Part shown: piece after piece, positions 37,001 to 49,870 of the stretch
Layout: each line of letters opens with the position of its first letter
How positions within the stretch are numbered: position 1 is the stretch's first letter
Source of the DNA: Callipepla californica brunnescens
Taxonomy: Eukaryota > Chordata > Aves > Galliformes > Odontophoridae
Length of the DNA stretch: 64,000 bases
Assembly (NCBI GenBank): GCA_023055505.1
Contig: JALIRH010000023.1
Location: forward strand, 9,492,423-9,556,422
Direction of reading: 5' to 3'
Notes under the pieces: model-generated
Told to the model about the DNA's origin: nothing
The model's database searches: none
The model's input: the letters and a program-made list of their open reading frames with translations, nothing else
Translations under genes and position numbers: made by a program

Positions 37001-40000
37001 CTTCTTTGCCTTCTTTTTCTGAGCTGCCTGTTTGTATTGTTTTCTCAGCAAAATTTGACACAGGAAATTAAAAAATAACAAATGAGCCATCTCAATTCCT
37101 TGATCAGTGAACTGCTTCACTGCACAAGTACGGAGCTGGTACAAAGGAGTGGCAGGAAATGGAGACTGGGCATAAAATCAAGACTTAACACAAGCTGGAA
37201 ATGTTAATCAGACTAATGAAGGGAGAAGAAACTATTCTTTCATTCAAATTTAAGACAAGGATTCTTTGCGATTTTTTATCTCCCTCATTTTATTTCACAG
37301 CTCTTAATATTTGAAAACCAGAATTTTCAATTTGTTGGCCAAGAATGCAGCAGTCAAAATTTTAGCAAATACACACCTTTCTGTTTTCCATTATGTGAAA
37401 AGGTTCAGGACTTGTTGCATGGAAAATCGAGGAGATTATATGTGTGTATATGTAAGAATATGTATACATAGATCTTATTTGAATAAATTAATTCACTTTT
37501 AAACATATTAAGGATAGATAACTTAGCATTCATATTATGTCCTTTCTGGTTTAGGGCATAATGTGTCACTAGTCTTATAAAAACTTAAGAGTGGAAGAAT
37601 TTTTGTGCCGAAAAGACCTGCGTTATTTTAATACAGAACTAGTGCTAATACTGTATTTGTGGCCTCCTAGGATAACATAAGGAATTATTAACAAAAATAT
37701 ATTAGAAATGTTTTCCAAAGCTACAAAGGGAAGATCTTTTATATGTTCAGTATGATTTTAGCCCATGTAATTCAGCACAGTCTAAGTTATCTTTCATGTC
37801 CTTTTTTTTTTTTTCCTTTTAAATTCACTGGTTAAATAATTGTTGAAAGACAGGCTTCAGTAGTAAGGGTGATGCTTTTTATATATTCTTAACTCTTTCA
37901 GCATATCGTGAATGGACTCCAATTTCTGTATTTCCATTGGACAAAAACCCTCTTAAATCCCTTGCTGAAACTAGGGGGGTTTGTTGAGGCTGGAAGCATG
38001 GTCCGGCTGGCATTTCTGTGTAGTACATTGGTATGAAAGTGCAGAGAAGCAGAAAAAGTTACAGAAATGACAGAAAGCATTGTTAAAAGTGGAGTGTTCT
38101 CCCAGGCATTTCAATGACCTAGTGAGAAATAATAATCAAACTCTTAACACATCTAATATTGAGTTTTCAAACAACAAAGCAGGCTCTGGCCCTTCTGCTG
38201 TTCATGTTCTTTGTCCAGCCATCCTGTTAAGATGCAAAGCTGTGCAAAATTTAGCTCAGTGGATCAGAATAGTAGTTCTTCCTTTCAGCACAATAGGAAA
38301 ATGAGACTGAACACTCAGTATTTGATACTTAAAATCCTCAGTCCCATGCCTTTGGGTACATTTTCATCTTGCTGCTGTTGTACTGTACAGCAGTGTCTCT
38401 CTTTGAAAATTCATTTCTCAAAATCTAACTTTGATTAGGCAGCAAAGGACCCAATCTTTACTCAGACACCTGTCAGAAACTCATTGTAAAATATTCAGAC
38501 AAGCCCTTAGGAGCCAACGATTTTACCCATTTAATCATCTCCTTGCTCCATGACTCACATAGCGCAGAACTAGCTTTTGGGTTGTGTCAATAACTCCGAT
38601 ATTGAAGTCAAAACCATTTTCCAGAAGCTACAGCTTGACTTTCTGACATCCCATGTAAGCTTGAATCAACTTGCAATGACTTTCTTGCCACATTTCTGGC
38701 TTAAATATACTGATTGTGTTGTTCTTTACTCCTGATGACTCCCAATTACTCTGTAAAGAGGTGAGAAGGTTGCACTGGGGCTAGTGGCTCCTACTCCTAG
38801 TTGAATTCCACCATCATCTTCTTCAGCCTGGGGGAGCAATACAGACCCCCATTGTCTTTAATGTTCTAAATTACTGATTTTCATGAAAATTAAAGAAGGA
38901 AAAATACTTACAAACACACCCTCTGTTCTTTTGTAGAAGGAATTTCTACTTGCATTTTTATGTGAGGCAAAGCCTATGATAGTATGTATTTTAGCATTTC
39001 TAAACCATACAAGAAAACTGATAGCATAGTGTTGTTTTCAGAGTAGACTCTATAGCTCTTAAGTTCCTGGTCTGGTCAGTATCACACATTCTTCCTTTAA
39101 GTCCTCACAGAAACAAAATAATTTGCAAGTAAGGAATTGGCACAGTATAAGGAAATAAATGCTAAGCTGCGACCAGAAGAAACAATTTGAAAATAAATCA
39201 TCAGTTATTATTACAAAAAAGAAAAAAAAAAAAAAAAACCCTTTAAATCTCTGTAAGAACACCTTCAGTGACACTACTAATGATTACAAGTATAGGGCAA
39301 AAACAATTCACAGCTTCAGTAGGCTCAACAAAATTGTCAACAGCCATATCACTATTTTTTTCTGTTTCAGATGCAGGTTCAATTGCAAAAACACTATATT
39401 TCAAGGCTTAGTAATTATCACATGCAGGTAACTTATTCCAGACCAGATTCATGATTCATGAAGGGTGGCTTGACATCTGAGTCAGCCTGGTCTCCTCTGT
39501 TGCTGCCCCTTGGTGGACGCAGAAATGAGCAGCAGAAGTGAAATCATTTTTAGGGCCACCATCCTAATGAAACTGCTTTGAAGTCCGCAGTGGTTAATGA
39601 ATGGGGTATAGGGCAGAATACATGTTACATAAACTTCTCCTAAGTTGGAGACTTGAAAGTTCTTTCACATTTAAGCGATTCTTTTGGTCAAGAAATTTAA
39701 ACTAAACTGTTAGAGATGAAAACGCGCATTGACTAAAACAGAACAAAACATGGTTACAAGAGCCCTAAATGAAATAAAATCTCCAGGCTCAGCACAGATC
39801 CCACCTGCAGTTTTCAGAAGAAGAAGGAAATGTAATATGCTCAATGATCAAGTTCCTGCTGAGGCAAGATTCACAGCTCACGCTGCTTTAGACAGATGGA
39901 GAGTCCAGCAAAGCTCCTGTTCCAGGCACTGGTGCAGTGATGTGTGAGATATCAAGGAGGAGAATGAGTGATGTTAGTAAGTTACATCTATTTTAGGCCC

Positions 40001-43000
40001 TGACGACCACTATGTTACCATTAGACGCTCTGAGGACTTACAAGAAAAGAGATGTAGAATGTCTCCGGTGTCTTATCGTTAGTTGGAAGAAAATCAGCAT
40101 GTGGTCCGTCACGACTTGGTGTGGGTCTGTGAGGATCAGCAGCCACAGTACTACTTACTGCCAGCACTGGAAAGAAAAGTTCTGCAGCAACGCATTGCTG
40201 AGAGAAAGGCTTGGTGTTCTTCTGTCGTACTGATTGAGGCTTAGAAGGGTGCACATGAGTTTTTGAATCACAGTGGAACTACGGATTTGAAATTCACAAA
40301 TATCATACAGGGTTATTACTTCACCTGGAAATGTTGATGGAATTATTTTCAGATCAGAGCCTTGTCCTTTAAACCAGTGGTTGTTGTCTACTATTAGTGC
40401 TAGATGTCACTTAGCTAGCTTTTGGGTTGGTGTGGTTACTTAGAAATTTTGTTTACAGACAAGAATGACATGCAACTTAAACATTATAAAGCAGATGTAC
40501 AAATTACTTTTCATTATAGATTCTGCAAAATCTGTTAGATAAAGGTCACCCACAAGTTTGATTTTCATTTGTTGGCGAATCTGCAGATGATGACACTATT
40601 ACATGCTTTCACTGAAGATTAGTTTCAGTGTAGCTTGTAATGTTTATACTGTAATGTATTGTTATTCTAACAATATCTATTCCAGTTTATGCACTTGTTA
40701 CTTAAACCTGATTTTCAGATTCTTCTGTTCCTATTTTAATTTATGCATTTTATTTGTCCATTTATTGCAATTTCAATTGAGTCATAGCATGAACATTATC
40801 CATGTTGCAATTCATTACATCTGAGTTAGAAGAAAACAAATATTTTTTTGAAAAATTTTTCCTAGTATATTTTTAACTCTGAAAGTGAATTTGAATCCTT
40901 ACATCTACTGTTTGCAAATGTAACTCTTACAAAGCATCCTTTCTCTAATGTATAGCAACAATTTTCTGTATGTAATATCACTTGTGAATTTTTCTGTGAC
41001 TGCTGAAACCTCTTCCTTTTCTACTTTCATTTGATCTCATGGCTCTTCCAGTCTATGAAAATAAAGCCACTAATATTGTCTCCTTGGGTTCCATCACCAT
41101 CATCTTCATCACCGCATGGAAAGGCCTTTCTGTCCTTTCAGTCCTTCACAATGTATTTAATTTTTCCTTTGGGAATTTCAGAGAAATTTCCTTCAGGAAT
41201 TGCTTTTTGCTATCGTTAGACCTACCAAATTGTTTCCTCCGTAAAAGGTGCCAGCAGGAAAATCCTCAGGCCTTAACCTCCTCTCCCAGTGCACATGATG
41301 AAATCCCTTCAGCACACTCTTGTCTGTGCTGAGTGTCTGACTCAGTATTCTGTAAGCAAGATGGGGAACAAGTTGTATTATGCCTTTTAAAAGCTATGCT
41401 TTAGTCTTAGGCATACATTTATAATGCTGGATATAAATGCTGGAAGCACAGAATGATTTAATAATGAAATGTAGCATATGTATTCCTTCACAAATGAAGT
41501 TAAATCTCTCCATCTTTAATTGCACATTGCTTTAAAGATGGAATCATTAACTTTTTATCCTGTTTATGGTTAGTATTTAAAGGAAGTCTTGTTTTCAGAC
41601 ACCATTATGAACTTTAAAAGTGTAATGTTGTTCTGTATGGAAAGATATATGTACCAGTTTGCTTCTTCTGCAGCAGGGAAACTGACCTCAGTGAATTTAC
41701 CAAGAGTGCTAAGTTAGCCAATATGAAATGCTGAGGCAAAATGTAATTTTTTTCAGCGGTGGGAACTGCACTTGTCAACTGTGTTAATCCACACAGGGAG
41801 TAATGCAGAAAAGCTTTTGCTCTTGGGAAATCAGGGATGGCACTGCACTGGTCTTTGGCCCAGAAAGAAGCCTGGGGAAAAGTAAATTCTGGTCTGTGAT
41901 GTATCTGACATCTTTTATGTATAGTGGAGCACCTTCAGGAGAAAATGCCCACTTAGACTTCCTCTAAGACCCTTCACTCAAGCTGCTCTGTTTCCCAGAC
42001 TGTAGTTCATTCTTCTTCATGTGTTCAGATCCAAAGGCATGTATGCTGAAGAGATAGTGCATTTAAGTGCATACATTCCTCCTTCTTCTGTTCTGTGGTT
42101 TGTATGCTTTTGTTTGTTTCTTTCTTTCATTATGGAGGGAAATTTTGTTTTCTTTCCTTTTTTTATGCTGAAATTAGATTCTTTTCTGCAAGATGGGAAA
42201 CTGAGTAACAAAGAGTTCCTCCTGCTCTGTCAACCCTACTGTAGCTAAGTTAGCTGATCAGAAGCCATTATTGCAATGCTGTAGTAAACATTTATCCAAA
42301 AAAATTTCAGCTCACAAGAAATTTTATGTGGGGTATCTTCTGCAAGATAGGCGTTAAGATGTTTCCAGGGTCACATGAGCACTTTGGCTTTGACATTGAG
42401 GAAACAGAACGAATAGGTTACTGTGAATTTGAACTGGGTAACTTTGGGAAGTCATACTGAATAGATAATTGCATAGTGATACTGCATGGAAGTAGTCAAA
42501 CAACTTTTCTACAGTAAATACGTTGTAATTTCATTGTTTAATTTCATAGTTTGTTTGGAATTTCTTAGTGCTGTTACTCTCAGCACATTAGGGTCTCCTA
42601 GCTCTTTGCTGGCCCTCAGAACCTGATGTATCAAAATGTAATTGCAAACAGAGCTATGCTGGATTATGTACAGATATATGGATTATGTATGGATATGTTA
42701 GGTAATTTGCCTTTTGTTATAGGATTTTGTGATTTTTTTCTCTTAAGTCATAAGTGAAAATACTAAATTAATCCATATCATTCAAAAACAAAGGCATTTT
42801 GTGAGAGGTTTGTCCAAAATTCAAGTATTTGTTTACACTTTACTTATGGTACAGGAAAATGATTTAAAAAAATCTATTTTGATGTCTGAATAGTGTTTTC
42901 TAATATCTTCCATCTCTTATCTAAACAAGTGGAATAAAGAAGTCATTCCTGTCTTGTGGCTTCACTGACCATGTTTCTTCTGGGGGATATCAGGAAAGGG

Positions 43001-43479
43001 GATATTGTATCATAGTTTGTCAGCTTAGAAATACAATCCTCTTCTTGGCAATTCCCTGAGAAACATTTTTATTTCTCTGTAATATTAAATTATTGGATAA
43101 TTAGATTTTCCACAGAATGCTGAGTAAACAGCTTATAAACTACATTAAAAGGAGATGCTTTCTGAAATAGTAGCTTTTTAATGTCTAATTTCTATTCTTA
43201 ATTGAACTGCTACACTTATTCATTATGTATGCGGTGTGTATTCTTGGGGAGTAATTTTTAAATAAACTATTTACATGAATAACATAATGGATTCTTAGCT
43301 TAACTTCGCTACCATTTTGTTGTTAATTTCTTAGGAGCCTAAACCCCATAATATTTAGTCAGAAAGTTCAACATTCTGGCTTACCCTCTTGTCTCTTGAT
43401 GGTATCAGTAACAAGCATTACTTAAGGAGAGACTGTAGGTTTGTGCACTTTCTGTCATCTGTGGCCTCATATCTCCTCT
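34044..43479. other. Intron, no gene seen
   Basis: About 9.4 kb of AT-rich intron starting at the EGF3 donor. It includes the TAATTA cassette at 35168-35280, a poly-T run at 37802-37814 and an A tract at 39222-39238. The stretch 39720-40260 has more CpG and mixed composition than its surroundings, with frames of 72-77 codons on both strands, but I recognise nothing in it. Confidence 0.7.
35168..35280. promoter_or_regulatory. Duplicated TAATTA-type homeodomain-like site cluster (putative)
   Basis: CTAATTATGTAATTAC at 35168-35183 recurs as CTAATTATGTAAATTAC at 35264-35280, with TAATTAC and CAATTAC repeats between. TAATTA is the core recognised by many homeodomain proteins, and here cores are paired two bases apart. 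In AT-rich intron such clusters can arise by chance, so function is only a suggestion. Confidence 0.25.
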
Positions 43480-44720
43480 AGGTCAACAGTTCTTGTAGTA
43501 AGAATATCAGAGGGTGTGTTCCTGTCCAGTGTCTTTAGTGTAATATGTGGACCTATAGTGCCTGAATTTCCCTCCTTTTTGAACCTGCTGGTCCTGTGTC
43601 TGCCTCTAGAAGGCTTCAGAAGATTATTACCCCATGTAGAGAAGTAATCTCTTTTATACATGTTAAACTGGTTTCCTGTGAACTTCAGTGAGTGCTTCTA
43701 TTTTCAGTATTGTGGATGTGGTGAATGGTACTGCATTCATCTTGTCCGTCCTTCAGCAATGTTCAGTCACATTCCTTCTGAGCCTTTTTCTCTCCAATTT
43801 GTAAAGTCCTGGGTTTTCATTCCCTTTTACGAAGACACCTGCTGTCTACCTCTAATCACTTGAATTGCTGTTCTCTATACTTTCTTTAGCTCTTCATCTT
43901 CTTGCAATGTTGAGTCTAGAACTGCACATGGTATGTGGTCATGAGTTTCATTCACTAGTAAAATAATATTCTGTGCCTTGTTCTCAATGCCTGACATTTT
44001 TTATCAGCTTCTTTTTGGTAGTAGCTGTAGCTGCTGTTTGAACCAATGACTTCAGATGACTGTGAGATTTCTATTTTGAGTTGTGATGGCAATTTCCAAG
44101 TTCAGTATTGAGTAGGCAGAGTTTGGGATTTTTTCCTGAATCAGTTTGTGTACGCTGAGGTTCATCTGACACCCTTCTGACCACTCATTAATTATTGTTT
44201 GTCATTCTTGAGCTGCTCACCATCAAAGTAATATTTGATCAAGAGAGCTTAGTATCTCAAACTTGATAAATTCCCCACTCACACCTTTCCGCGGGTCACT
44301 GATGAGTAAAACTGATTCGAGTGCTGATCCCTGGGGGATCTCACTTCTAACATTTCATCTTGAAAGACTGCTTCCTGTTCTTTAATTAGATTTCTATCTA
44401 TGGAAGGACCATATCTCCTGGCAAAAGCCTTTGATATGGAACTTATTCAAATAATTCTGGAAAATCCAAGTATATTATTTACACACTATCCTCTGTATCC
44501 CTATGTAAAATGCCATAATTAAAAAACTCCATCAGGTGAGGCAGCATTGTTGTTTATTCTGCTCTTTTCCAGCAGAGTATCTTTGTCATTTTTCTTAGTG
44601 ATCTTATTCTCAACTATAGACTCAGCAGATTACAAGCTGTGGAAGTAGACTCACCTGTCTGTAGTTCCTGCAGTGCACCCTAGGGATGTTATCTGTAAAT
44701 GGGAATGGAACATTGATTTA
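43480..44720 (-). mobile_element. Old, diverged CR1-like LINE, antisense
   Basis: The order of antisense phrases follows CR1/L3-type LINEs: a 3' part with AGAACTGCACATGGTATG and ATTCACTAGTAAAATAATATTCTGTG, then GTGCTGATCCCTGGGGGATC, GGCAAAAGCCTTTGATA, ATCAGGTGAGGCAGC and CCTGTCTGTAGTTCCTGC. Similarity is far weaker than in the other CR1 copies and no frame survives, so it is an older insertion or a different subfamily. Ends are approximate. Confidence 0.5.
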
Positions 44721-47364
44721 TTGGTGTAGCTCTATATTGAAGTCCCTAAATCTAGTTTCTTCACCTAGGCACAGTTCCTAAAAATACTAAGTCGTGAAAT
44801 CACATTACCACTGGAAAAAGCAAGTGAGTATTAGGAGATGAAAATGCTCCAAAAATCCTTTTGCTTCTGCTTTTTAAATCCTCGAATCACCCAAGAATTT
44901 CATAACTTTACTTGCACACTGCTCCCTCAGCAGAGAGGAGTAAAGACCAAGACTGAATATTATAACCTTACTAAAAAAGTATGAACAGTGGATGTAGTAA
45001 TGGAAGCACATGATAGTCACTTGGCAGTAATGACACTATTGAGAAGCAGAACATAACATCTAATTTCTTCATATTTTATTAGTTCCGATAGCCATTTCTT
45101 ATATAATGTTTATGAACTGTGTTGACCACTTTGATAGGACTAATGTACTGTGGTTGGCTGCGATGCTACATCAGCATAAAAAGCATTTAATCTCTTTGGA
45201 CATATCAGCAAATAGGTAGCAATTCTTCCCATTACTGTCTGAAAAGCTTTCTTCTGTTGCATGCAATATGACTAATCACTTCATTTTCATGTCAGCTCCT
45301 AGAGATTTAAAGCTTAACACAATGTCATTTGGAAAGTTTGCTTGTCTGGAAATGTCTGTACATTCATTAGTTGATACTGATGCAAATTGGTTAAGATGTT
45401 GCCTTTGACATACAATTTTCTATGTGAAGATATGAAATAAGATTAATCATATTCTTCACTTCAGTGCCAAGTACCAGACTGGCTAATAACATTAAGAATT
45501 ACACTTACTAATAATACAAATGATCCATTTTGTTTAGTTTCAAATCTGAGAAGTAAGCATAGGAAGATAAATGTTTTCTGTTAATCATATTTCAGAACTG
45601 AGTGTCTCTATAAACTTATCAGACTTGGTCAAAAAAAAAAAAACAACTTGCTATTCTAATGGGTAGTTCCTAGTCATGTGAAGTTACAAAGCCCATTTTA
45701 TATTTTTTATCTGGTAATAGATTAAAGCTGTCTGAAATAACTGTAATTCAAGACTACTGAAGTGCAAAATAAAATGGGTTTTTGTAAATACTGTTTTGTG
45801 GTTTCATCTTGCATTGTGATGCACTAGAAGGGGGGACTCATGGCCTGTTACCGTGTCTCAGTGTAAGTTCTAATTACATTCTTTCAATGGGAATGAAAAC
45901 ATTGATTAGGTCTTGCCAGAGGAACAATTAGCACGAGTTGCTGCAGACAGTTTATTCAGTATCACTGAGATCAGAACATTGGATTGTGAAAAAAACTCTT
46001 GAGCTTCATGAAGTAAGCAAACTGTTTGATTAACTGAAGATTGATTGAAATGGCCAATAGGCAAAAACTGTGACATGGAGCTTGTGATATGCGACCATAT
46101 CCCCTCCGTGTTATACTCATCAGCAACCTTCAAGCTCCAGTCCAGATTGAATAACTCAAACTAAAAGCACTGCTTCACTTCACTTAATCTATGGATTTTT
46201 AGCTAGAGTAGATTTATAGCTAATATGGATACAGTACTATACCATCCCTTTTGGGTGATTTTTATATTCACATTAAAAATCTGCAAAGCGTTAATATCTA
46301 AAAATATATTATTATTAATATCTAAAAAGTCAGTGTTCCATCCACAGGCCTTGCAGAATTTAGCATTCATTCCAAGTGAAAATCTACTTCTGTATGGGAG
46401 GGACTGCAGAGAGCTTAGGCTTTGCTAGTGTTTAAAAGTGATGTTTTAAGAGATGGGATAAGAAGATAAGAAGCTAGAGCTACTACTAGAGAAAAAAAAA
46501 AAAAAACTGTCATAAACTTGAGAGCAAATTACATGTTAGTAAGAATATTCTAGCCATGAAAAAGCAGGCCAATACATTTTAAAAATGCATATGTAAGAAG
46601 ATACCTTCTATGTCTGTGTTAGCTGCAGCAGTACTGATGCGCATTGTAATAATGCTCCTGGCTACTGAAACCAAGACAGAAGTTGATTTATCAGATAATG
46701 ACCAGGGATAAGTGAATGTCCTTCACATTACTTTCATACAGTAAGTTTTCTTCATGTGAGTATGATGGAAGTAAATTCTGTGTAAAAAGCTAGACTGCTT
46801 CCTGTAACTTTAGCTCTTCTTCAGTCCACCAGAATATACATTTACACATGGGATGCCTGCATCTGTAAAATGCAGGATCTTCAGGAAAATAAAAAGTGTC
46901 TCTGGTTAATTTTGCCTTCTGGAAATGAAGATGCAAGCCCAACAGTTTGAAATTCTTCATTCTTGAATGCACTGAATGCACATGCAGCTCACGGCAAAAA
47001 CATAATTTGGTATAGGAAAATAGGCAGATTTTTTTTTTTTTTTTTTTTTTTGCCAGGTAGCATTTTATTAGACTGTGATTTATTGAGACTGAAATGTATA
47101 CATATTTTACTTCACCAAAAAAATATGGACAGGAGACAAATTTGTAAAAATAGTGTTCTGCTTATGAATGGCTTCCAAGAAGAAAAATGCTAAATCAATG
47201 AACAAATTATTTATTATTATTTCACATAGCACTGCACATTACTAGATAAAGTGGAGTACTAAGAATCAGTTCCCCACCTACTGTGAGTTACAAAGTCTCC
47301 AAAGCCCGCATATCTCATATTATTTCTTCTGAGAAAGGGATCCTCTGATGGTACGACTTTTTAG
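44721..47364. other. Intron, no gene seen
   Basis: AT-rich intron with A runs at 45631-45643 and 46491-46506 and a T23 run at 47029-47051. No gene or repeat family recognised. Confidence 0.75.
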
Positions 47365-48337
47365 GACTTTCAGTGGTTCAGAGTCCAGTTGGAGGCCTGT
47401 ACTTAGCAAGGGGGTAAGTGCTCTGTCTGGTGCTGTTCAACATCTTAATCAATTACCTTGATCAGGGGATAGAGTCCACCCTCAGCAAGTTTGCTGATGA
47501 TACAGAGCTGGGAGGAAAGGCTGACAAGCCAGAAGGCTGTGCTGCCAATCAGTGAGACCTGGATAGGGTGGAGAGTTGGGCAGAAGGGAACTAGATGAAG
47601 TTTAACAAGAGCAGGTGTAGAGTCCTGCACCTACAGAGGAGTAACCACGTATACCAGTATAGGCTGGGGGGTTGACCTGCTGGAGAGGAGCTCTAAGGAT
47701 TGGGACCTGGGCATCCTGGTGGATGACAGGTTGGTCATGAGCCAGCAGTGTGCTCTGGTGGCCAATCTGGGTGCATTGAAAAGAGCATAACCAGCAGGTC
47801 AAGGGAAGTGATCGTCCCCCTCTACTCTGGCCTGGTGAGGCCTCACCTGAAGTACTGTGTCCAGTTCTGGGCTCCCAGGTACAAATGAGACTGTGGACTC
47901 TTGGAACTAGTCCAGTGGAAGGCTTCAAAAATGATAAAGGGTGTGGAACATCTCTCTTATCAGTAAAGGCTGGGAGACCTGGGTCTGTGGAGCCTTGACA
48001 GAAGAAGACTCAGAGGGGATCGGATCCATGTCTATAAATATCTAAGGAGCTGGAGGCAAGGAGATGAGGCCGGACTCTTGTCAGCAGTGTGTGGTGATAG
48101 GATGAAGAGAAATGGCCACAAGCTGAAGCATAGGAAGTTCGGGACACATGTACATGAGAACTTCTTCACAGTGCAGTGATGGAGCACTGGCACAGCTGCA
48201 CAAAGAGGTGGTGGAGTGTCCTTCTCTGGAGATGTTCAGGACCCACCTGGATGCCTTTCTGTGCAACCTGGGCTAGGGAGCCACTTTGGCAGGTGGTTGA
48301 TCTAGATGATCTCTAGAGGTCTCCCAACCCTTGCTGA
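47365..48337 (+). mobile_element. CR1 LINE, about 970 bases, YADD region preserved
   Basis: Forward CR1 from the reverse-transcriptase palm: AAGTTTGCTGATGATACAGA at about 47486-47505 encodes KFADDTEL, the catalytic FADD box, still intact. Then the thumb region (CTCTACTCTGGCCTGGTGAGG), GGATAGGATGAAGAGAAATG-like 3' coding end, and 3' UTR to about 48337 (GATCTCTAGAGGTCTCCC). The octamer tail is missing or cut off. Stops and frame shifts elsewhere; truncated at its 5' end; inactive. Confidence 0.9.
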
Positions 48338-48436
48338 TGGTGCACTGGGACACACTGCTTGGGTCAATGACAAACTTGCTGAACTGTGTCAGACCCAGTT
48401 TCAAGCCCTGGAGTACACCACCAGTGGCTTCAGTTA
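48338..48436 (-). mobile_element. Short antisense CR1 fragment
   Basis: GACAAACTTGCTGAACTG, GACCCAGTTTCAAGCCCTGG and AGTACACCACCAGTGGC are reverse-complement CR1 from the reverse-transcriptase palm. It abuts the 3' end of the forward copy directly, with no spacer. Confidence 0.7.
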
Positions 48437-48707
48437 TAATATATGCATAATACTTGACATGAAATTACTTACTTGATTGAATAATGGAAATCGTGATTTA
48501 GAGTATCTCATTTGTTCCCACAGGTGGCAGAAAGACCTGAAGAGGCTAGTTCAGGGCAGATCTCTAACTTTCAGAGGGCTGAAAGTGGCTCGTGAATTGT
48601 AGCCCTCTTTCTGGCTTCATTTGATTGTCTATGAATTGTTTGTTTCTTGTCTATGGTGAAAAGAAATGTGGATAAGAAAAAAATAAAGGGAAGGACAAGA
48701 TCAAAAA

Positions 48708-49870
48708 TCATAGAATGGTTTGGGTTGGAAGAGACCTGTAAGATCATGTAGCTCCAACCCCCGTGCTATAGGCAAGGACACCTCCCTCAGATTGCCCAAA
48801 GTCCCATGCAGCCTGGCATTGAACGCCTCCAGGGAGGGATCATCCACAGCCTTTCTAGGCAACCTCTTTCTGTGTCTCACCAGCTTCACAGTAAAGAATT
48901 TCTTCCGAATATCCAGTGTTAATCTACCCTCTTCCAGTGTAGAGCCTTCTTCCCTTGTCCTGTTGCTGCATACCCTGATAAAATGTCCCTCCACAGCTTT
49001 TGTGTAGGCCTGTATTGGTGTTTGGAATTGCCCCAACCCAGGTGTGGGACCTTGCACTCGGCCTTGCTGAACATCATGAGGTTGGCATGGGCCCACCTCT
49101 TAAGCCTGTCCAGGTCCCTCTGGATGGCATCCCTTCCCTTTGGCATGCACCGTTCAGCTTGGTGTCATCTGCAAACTTACTGAGGGTGCAATCAATCCCA
49201 CCCTATGTGTTGCCTACAAAGATTCCCTGAGGAATGAAAATTGTCACCAGTCTCCACTTGGACATTGAGCCAATGATCACAACTCTCTTGAGTGAGACCA
49301 TCCAGCCAATTCCTTATTCAGTGACTGGACTATCCATCAAACCTGTTTTTCTTCAGTGTGGTGACGAGGATGCCGTACGGGACAGTATCAAACACTTTCC
49401 ACAAGTGCAGGCAGGTGGCATCAGTTGCTTTTCCACTGATGCTGTAACTCTGTCATAAAACGTCATCAGTTTTCACAGGCACAATTTGCCCCTGCTGAAG
49501 CCATTTTGGTTACCACCAGTCACCTTGTCTTTATATGCTTGATTAGATCTTTGAGGAGGATCTGCTCCATGATCTTGCCAGGCACAGAGATGAGACTGAC
49601 TGGCCTGTAGCTCCCTGGATCTTCTATTATTCCCTTCTTAAAAATGGGGGTTATGTTTCCCCTTCCAGTCACTGGGAACTTCACCAGATTGCCATGACCT
49701 TTCAATAGACAGTGGCTTGGCGACTTAATCCACCAGTTCCCTCAGAGCCAGTGAATGGATCTCATTGGGTCCCGTAGACTTGTGCACCTTCAGGTTCTTT
49801 AGGTAATCTCAAATCTGATCTTCACTTACAGTCGGTAGATCTTTCTCCCAGTTCTTACCTTTGCTTTCTG
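48708..49870 (-). mobile_element. CR1 LINE, about 1.16 kb, antisense, internally deleted
   Basis: It starts (element 3' end) with ATCATAGAATGGTTTGGGTT and runs through CCTCCAGGGAGGGATCATCC. Near 49010 it jumps over part of the element to the reverse-transcriptase region. Minus-strand frame 49520-49705 keeps [20 protein letters not shown] and GKIMEQILL, the fingers motif before the palm domain. A proper CR1 would have the thumb and palm between these segments, so several hundred bases were lost. Its 3' end faces the 3' end of the forward copy at 47365-48337. Confidence 0.9.

Noticed and set aside
48701..49096. 131-codon minus-strand frame
   Set aside because: CR1 ORF2 C-terminal remnant crossing an internal deletion.
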